Source: Lysobacteraceae bacterium
Lineage (GTDB): Bacteria; Pseudomonadota; Gammaproteobacteria; Xanthomonadales; Rhodanobacteraceae
DNA: 10,122 nucleotides
NCBI GenBank assembly: GCA_018971925.1
Contig: JAGWZT010000040.1
Span: 1 to 10,122 of the forward strand
Direction of reading: 5' to 3'
This document shows, piece by piece, positions 6,211 to 10,122 of this stretch (positions are counted from its first letter, which is position 1; every line of letters starts with the position of its first letter). The position numbers and the translations under genes are program-made. Below the pieces are notes generated by a model that was not told the DNA's origin, made no database searches, and was given only the letters and a program-made list of their open reading frames with translations.

Positions 6211-8279
6211 GCCCACCCTGCTGCCACCAGCAGCATGTCGATCAGCTTGATGCCGAGGAACGGCACCGCGATCCCGCCAAGCCCGTAGATCAAGAGGTTG
6301 CGCCGCAACAGCGGACCCGCGCCGAGCGCGCGGTACTTCACGCCGCGCAACGCCAGCGGGATCAGGAAGATGATGATCAGCGCGTTGAAGATCACCGCCG
6401 ACAGGATCGCGCTGCGCGGCGTGGCGAGGTGCATCACGTTCAGTGCGTTCAATGCCGGATAAGTCGTCGCGAATGCAGCCGGGATGATCGCGAAATACTT
6501 GGCGATGTCGTTGGCGATCGAGAACGTGGTCAGCGCGCCGCGCGTGATCAGCATCTGCTTGCCGATCTCCACCACTTCGATCAGCTTGGTCGGGTTGGAA
6601 TCGAGGTCGACCATGTTGCCGGCTTCCTTGGCCGCCTGGGTGCCGGTGTTCATAGCCACCGCCACGTCGGCCTGCGCCAGCGCGGGCGCGTCGTTGGTGC
6701 CGTCGCCGCACATCGCCACCAGCCGGTTCCCGGCTTGCAACTCGCGGATCAGTTTCAACTTCGCTTCCGGCGTAGCCTCGGCGAGGAAATCGTCCACGCC
6801 GGCTTCGGCAGCGATCGCCGCGGCGGTCAACGGGTTGTCGCCGGTGATCATTACCGTCTTGATGCCCATCCGGCGCATCTCGGCAAAGCGTTCCTTGATG
6901 CCGCCCTTGACGATGTCCTTCAGCTCGATCACGCCCAGCGCTGTCGGGTCTTCCACTACGATCAGCGGCGTCGCGCCGCGGCGTGCGATCTCCTCGGCGG
7001 TCTGCTTCACGCGCGCCGGCAACGGATTGCCGAGCGCGTGCAGGTACTTCTCGATCGCGTCCAGCGCGCCCTTGCGGATCTTTCGTCCCGCCACGTCGAC
7101 CCCGCTCATCCGGGTTTGCGCGGTGAAAGGAATGAATTGCGCGTGTAGCGCTTCGAGCTGGCGTTCGCGCAAGCCGAACTTCTGTTTCGCCAACACCACC
7201 ACGCTGCGGCCTTCCGGGGTTTCGTCGGCCAGCGACGCGAGTTGCGCGGCTTCGGCGAGCTTCGCTTCCTCCACGCCCGGCGCCGGGTGGAACGCCACCG
7301 CCTCGCGGTTGCCCAGCGTGATCGTGCCGGTCTTGTCCAGCAACAGCACGTCCACGTCGCCGGCGGCCTCGACGGCGCGGCCGGAAGTGGCGATCACGTT
7401 GGCGCGGATCATCCGGTCCATGCCGGCGATGCCGATCGCCGACAGCAGCGCGCCGATCGTGGTCGGGATCAGGCACACCAGCAGCGCCACCAGCACGGTC
7501 AACGTGATCGGATGACCATGACCGCTGGCCTGGACGCTGTAGATCGAATACGGCAGCAACGTGGCGCAGGCGAGCAGGAAGATCAGCGTGAACTTGGCCA
7601 GCAGGATGGTCAGCGCGATCTCGTTGGGCGTCTTGCGCCGCGAGGCGCCCTCCACCATCGCGATCATGCGGTCGAGGAAGCTCTCGCCGGGATTGCGGGT
7701 GATGCGCACCACCAGCCAGTCCGACAGCACGCGCGTGCCGCCGGTGACCGCGCTGCGGTCGCCGCCGGACTCGCGGATCACCGGCGCGGATTCGCCGGTA
7801 ATCGCGCTCTCATCGACGCTGGCCGCGCCTTCGACGACTTCGCCGTCGCCAGGCAGCGCGTCGCCGGTCTCGACCAGCACGTGGTCGCCGCTGCGCAATT
7901 CGTTGGACGGCACGAAAGTGATCGCCCCGGTGCGCGCGGGCGCAGACAGCTTCTTGGCGATCACGTTCTTGCGCGTGCTGCGCAGCGCTGCCGCCTGGGC
8001 CTTGCCGCGGCCTTCGGCCAGCGCCTCCGCGAAGTTCGCGAACAGCAGCGTGAACCACAGCCACAAGCTGACCCAGAAGATGAAGGCGGTCGGTGCCTCG
8101 CCGTGCCCCGTTAACGCCTGCACCCACAGCAGCGTGGTCAGCACACCGCACACGAACACCACGAACATCACCGGATTCTTGAACTGCAGCCGCGGCGACA
8201 GCTTGCGGAACGAATCGGCCATCGCCGTGAGAACCAGCTCGCGGCTGAAACCGCTGGCTGTGTGCGTTTGCGAAGTCAT
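6207..8279 (-). CDS. kdpB: KdpB, K+-transporting P-type ATPase catalytic subunit
   Basis: This P-type ATPase subunit (690 residues, against 682 in E. coli) hydrolyses ATP to drive K+ uptake by KdpFABC in the inner membrane. In order it shows two N-terminal membrane helices (about 36-56 and 65-85), the actuator loop TGES (161-164), helices at about 222-245 and 255-280 with CLIPTTIG (269-276), phosphorylation motif DKTGT with D315, K403 in RKGA of the nucleotide domain, TGDNPLT (479-485), GDGTNDAP (525-532), and C-terminal helices. D591 and K594 in ANDIAKYF match the E. coli charged pair D583/K586 in helix 5, with the same +8 shift as D315 (E. coli D307). S164 corresponds to the E. coli serine S162 that is phosphorylated to inhibit the pump. 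The gene starts 21 bp after kdpA and overlaps the porin gene by 4 bp. It appears fully functional. Confidence 0.98.
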   Translation of the reverse strand: MTSQTHTASGFSRELVLTAMADSFRKLSPRLQFKNPVMFVVFVCGVLTTLLWVQALTGHGEAPTAFIFWVSLWLWFTLLFANFAEALAEGRGKAQAAALRSTRKNVIAKKLSAPARTGAITFVPSNELRSGDHVLVETGDALPGDGEVVEGAASVDESAITGESAPVIRESGGDRSAVTGGTRVLSDWLVVRITRNPGESFLDRMIAMVEGASRRKTPNEIALTILLAKFTLIFLLACATLLPYSIYSVQASGHGHPITLTVLVALLVCLIPTTIGALLSAIGIAGMDRMIRANVIATSGRAVEAAGDVDVLLLDKTGTITLGNREAVAFHPAPGVEEAKLAEAAQLASLADETPEGRSVVVLAKQKFGLRERQLEALHAQFIPFTAQTRMSGVDVAGRKIRKGALDAIEKYLHALGNPLPARVKQTAEEIARRGATPLIVVEDPTALGVIELKDIVKGGIKERFAEMRRMGIKTVMITGDNPLTAAAIAAEAGVDDFLAEATPEAKLKLIRELQAGNRLVAMCGDGTNDAPALAQADVAVAMNTGTQAAKEAGNMVDLDSNPTKLIEVVEIGKQMLITRGALTTFSIANDIAKYFAIIPAAFATTYPALNALNVMHLATPRSAILSAVIFNALIIIFLIPLALRGVKYRALGAGPLLRRNLLIYGLGGIAVPFLGIKLIDMLLVAAGWA

Positions 8280-8300
8280 GTAATCGATGTCCCGAATGAA

Positions 8301-10103
8301 TCAATGGGCCGACATCAGGTATTCGGCGATCGGCCCGAGCGCCAGCGCCGGCAGGAAGGTGAGCGCGCCAATCACGATCACCACGCAGGTGAGCAGCGCC
8401 ACGAACAATGGCGTGTGCGTGGGCAGGGTTCCCGCCGAAACCGGCACGTGCTTCTTCGCCGCCAGCGAACCGGCCATCGCCAGCATCGCGATCGCGAGCG
8501 GAAAGCGCGCCAGGAACATGCACACGCCCAGCAGCACGTTCCAGAACGGCGTATTCGCGGACAAGCCCGCGAACGCGCTGCCGTTGTTGTTCGACACCGA
8601 GCTGAGCGCGTACAGGATTTCGCTGAAGCCGTGCGCGCCCGGATTGGCGACCGCGCTTGCGCCGGCCGGTGCCAGCACCGCGACCGCGGTGCCGACCACC
8701 ACCAGCGCGCAAGGCAGCAACACCGCGAGGCTGGCCATCTTCATCTCGTGCGCTTCGATCTTCTTGCCGAGATACTCGGGCGTGCGCCCCACCATCAGCC
8801 CGGCGATGAACACCGCGACCACGGCGAAGGCGAGCATGCCGTACAGGCCGGAGCCGACGCCGCCGAACACCACTTCGCCGAGCTGGATCAGCCACATCGG
8901 CACCAGCCCGCCGAGCGCAGTGAAGGAATCGTGCATCGCGTTGACCGCGCCACACGAGGCTGCGGTGGTGATCGTCGCGAACAGCCCGCTCGCGGCGATG
9001 CCGAAGCGCGTTTCCTTGCCTTCCATGTTGCCGCCGGCCTGCAGGGCACCGGCGTGCTGGTTGACGGCGAGGCCGTGCAGCGCGGGGTTGCCGGCTTGTT
9101 CTGCACCGATGCAGGCGAGCGCCAGCGGCACGAAGATCACCAGCATCACGGCGAGGATCGCCCAGCCCTGGCGCTTGTCGCCCACCATTTTTCCGAAGGC
9201 GATGCACAGTCCACCGGGGATCAGGAAGATCGCCAGCATCTCGATGAAGTTGGAGAACGGCGTCGGGTTCTCGTAGGGATGCGCGGAGTTGGCGTTGAAG
9301 AATCCGCCGCCGTTGGTCCCGAGCATCTTGATCGCGACCTGCGAGGCCGCCGGTCCCATCGGCAACGTCTGCGTGGTGATCTGCGTCGGCTTGGCCTCGG
9401 AATTGCCTGCGGCGTCCTTGACCGGGTTGCCGGCCGCATCGGTCACCGGCGCGTCGTAGGTGCTGGTCTGCACCACCGGCACGTCCGCGTACGGCTTGAA
9501 GTTCTGGATCACGCCCTGCGAGGCCAGCAGCAGGCTGATCACCAGCGACAGCGGCAGCAGCACGTACAGCGTCGCGCGGGTCACGTCCACCCAGAAATTG
9601 CCGAGCGTTTGCGCGGAGCGGCGCGCGAAACCGCGCACCACCGCGACCAGCACCGCGATGGCGGTCGCGGCGGACATGAAGTTCTGCACCGTCAGCGCCA
9701 GCATGTCGGTGAGATAGCCCAGCGTGGATTCGCCGGCGTAGTTCTGCCAGTTGGTGTTGGTGGCGAAGCTGATCGCGGTGTTCATCGCGAGATCGGGCGG
9801 CACCGCGCCGAAATGCTGCGGATTCAGCGGCAACCACTGCTGCACGCGTTGCAGCAGGTACACGGCCAGTACGCCGAGCACATTGAACAGCAGCATCGAC
9901 AGCGCGTAGCGCTTCCAATCCATCTCCTCGCCGGCACGGATGCCGCACAGCCGATAGAGGCCGCGCTCGACCGGCGCACCGAAACGCGTGATGCGGTTGG
10001 GCGCATCGGCGAATACCCGCGCCATGTACGCACCAACGGGTGGCACCAGTGCCAGCAGTACGGCAAGGTACACGAGCACCTGGATGACATCGTTGCTGGT
10101 CAT
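8301..10103 (-). CDS. kdpA: KdpA, K+-binding and translocating subunit
   Basis: This channel-like membrane subunit of KdpFABC (600 residues from ATG 10103, against 557 in E. coli) is related to the Trk/Ktr superfamily, with four pore-loop repeats forming the K+ selectivity filter. The pore-loop motifs are TNTNWQNYAG (from 115), LGTNGGGFFNANSAHPYENPT (from about 261), TTAASCGAVNAMHDSF (from about 379) and SSVSNNNGSAF (from about 501). About ten hydrophobic segments are visible. A hydrophilic stretch at about 212-248, between QNFKPYADV and PMGPAASQVAIK, is longer than I remember for E. coli and contains DAAGN twice. I prefer ATG 10103 to the in-frame GTG at 10112, since it gives the usual kdpF/kdpA ATGA overlap. 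No strong Shine-Dalgarno sequence is seen, so coupling to kdpF is likely. No truncation or missing filter residue was noticed. Confidence 0.97.
   Translation of the reverse strand: MTSNDVIQVLVYLAVLLALVPPVGAYMARVFADAPNRITRFGAPVERGLYRLCGIRAGEEMDWKRYALSMLLFNVLGVLAVYLLQRVQQWLPLNPQHFGAVPPDLAMNTAISFATNTNWQNYAGESTLGYLTDMLALTVQNFMSAATAIAVLVAVVRGFARRSAQTLGNFWVDVTRATLYVLLPLSLVISLLLASQGVIQNFKPYADVPVVQTSTYDAPVTDAAGNPVKDAAGNSEAKPTQITTQTLPMGPAASQVAIKMLGTNGGGFFNANSAHPYENPTPFSNFIEMLAIFLIPGGLCIAFGKMVGDKRQGWAILAVMLVIFVPLALACIGAEQAGNPALHGLAVNQHAGALQAGGNMEGKETRFGIAASGLFATITTAASCGAVNAMHDSFTALGGLVPMWLIQLGEVVFGGVGSGLYGMLAFAVVAVFIAGLMVGRTPEYLGKKIEAHEMKMASLAVLLPCALVVVGTAVAVLAPAGASAVANPGAHGFSEILYALSSVSNNNGSAFAGLSANTPFWNVLLGVCMFLARFPLAIAMLAMAGSLAAKKHVPVSAGTLPTHTPLFVALLTCVVIVIGALTFLPALALGPIAEYLMSAH
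9402..9440 (-). repeat. Short internal repeat in kdpA (DAAGN twice)
   Basis: Two DAAGN units 8 codons apart (residues 222-226 and 230-234) are encoded by GATGCGGCCGGCAAC and GACGCCGCAGGCAAT. Four of the five codons differ, all silently, so the units are either an old duplication kept at the protein level or a convergent turn motif. They sit in the hydrophilic, probably periplasmic, loop. Confidence 0.5.
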
Positions 10104-10122
10104 TCGAACCACTCGGGTTTCA
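10100..10122 (-). CDS. kdpF: KdpF, small K+-transporting ATPase subunit (partial, last residues only)
   Basis: At the very edge, the minus strand reads KPEWFE then TGA (10102-10100), in a frame that overlaps the kdpA start by ATGA (10103-10100). Short KdpF peptides (about 29 residues, one membrane helix) typically end in a KPE-F type tail and sit directly before kdpA, so this is very probably the end of kdpF. KdpF stabilises the KdpABC complex. Only six residues are visible, so the call rests on context plus this tail. The operon promoter would lie upstream of it, outside the window. Confidence 0.7.

Noticed and set aside
5395..7476. A 693-codon open frame that joins the porin gene to sequence inside kdpB.
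   Set aside because: Upstream of 6210 the translation is Arg/Gly/Asp-rich and has no domain. It is a stop-poor shadow of kdpB in GC-rich DNA. The signal peptide begins at 6210, so that is the real start.
7810..9948. A 712-codon minus-strand open frame running across kdpA and the start of kdpB.
   Set aside because: Both overlapped genes are clearly real in another frame. This frame has shadow-like composition and crosses the gene boundary without any domain.
10104..10112. GTG at 10112 as the kdpA start.
   Set aside because: It adds only three residues and lies inside the kdpF tail; ATG 10103 gives the usual ATGA overlap.

Overview
This is a GC-rich window of ordinary, dense bacterial coding DNA. 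The protein families (a YadG-like ABC ATPase, a short ferredoxin-NADP reductase, the full Kdp potassium system and a TorF-type outer-membrane protein) point to a Gram-negative proteobacterium. The best guess is a gammaproteobacterium of the Xanthomonadales (Xanthomonadaceae or Rhodanobacteraceae). That placement rests on general resemblance and has not been tested by any search.

Layout. At the left edge (1-341, minus) lies the N-terminal third of an ABC transporter ATPase, cut by the window. Its divergent neighbour on the plus strand is a ferredoxin/flavodoxin-NADP reductase gene (484-1227). The 142 bp between them holds a perfect TATAAT on the minus strand and a perfect 7-bp inverted repeat just upstream of the reductase start. 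The reductase gene ends in a good intrinsic terminator (1290-1316). It faces the end of a long minus-strand operon that fills the remaining 8.7 kb.

That operon reads, in transcription order from the right edge: kdpF (last residues only), kdpA, kdpB, a TorF-family putative porin, kdpC, kdpD, kdpE. KdpFABC is the high-affinity, ATP-driven K+ uptake complex of the inner membrane. KdpD/KdpE is the sensor kinase and response regulator that switch the operon on under K+ limitation. Junctions are very tight: ATGA overlaps at kdpF/kdpA, kdpB/porin and kdpD/kdpE, 13 bp at porin/kdpC, 21 bp at kdpA/kdpB and 38 bp at kdpC/kdpD. The operon's main promoter must lie beyond the right edge.

The most notable point is the signal-peptide-bearing beta-barrel gene between kdpB and kdpC. 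It separates two genes whose products sit in one inner-membrane complex, and it is translationally locked to kdpB. The natural inference is an outer-membrane K+ entry pore co-produced with the pump. Secondary points are an intercistronic hairpin over the kdpC stop codon, a possibly leaderless start for the ABC ATPase gene, and a periplasmic insertion with an internal repeat in KdpA. No mobile element, CRISPR array, tRNA or rRNA was seen.
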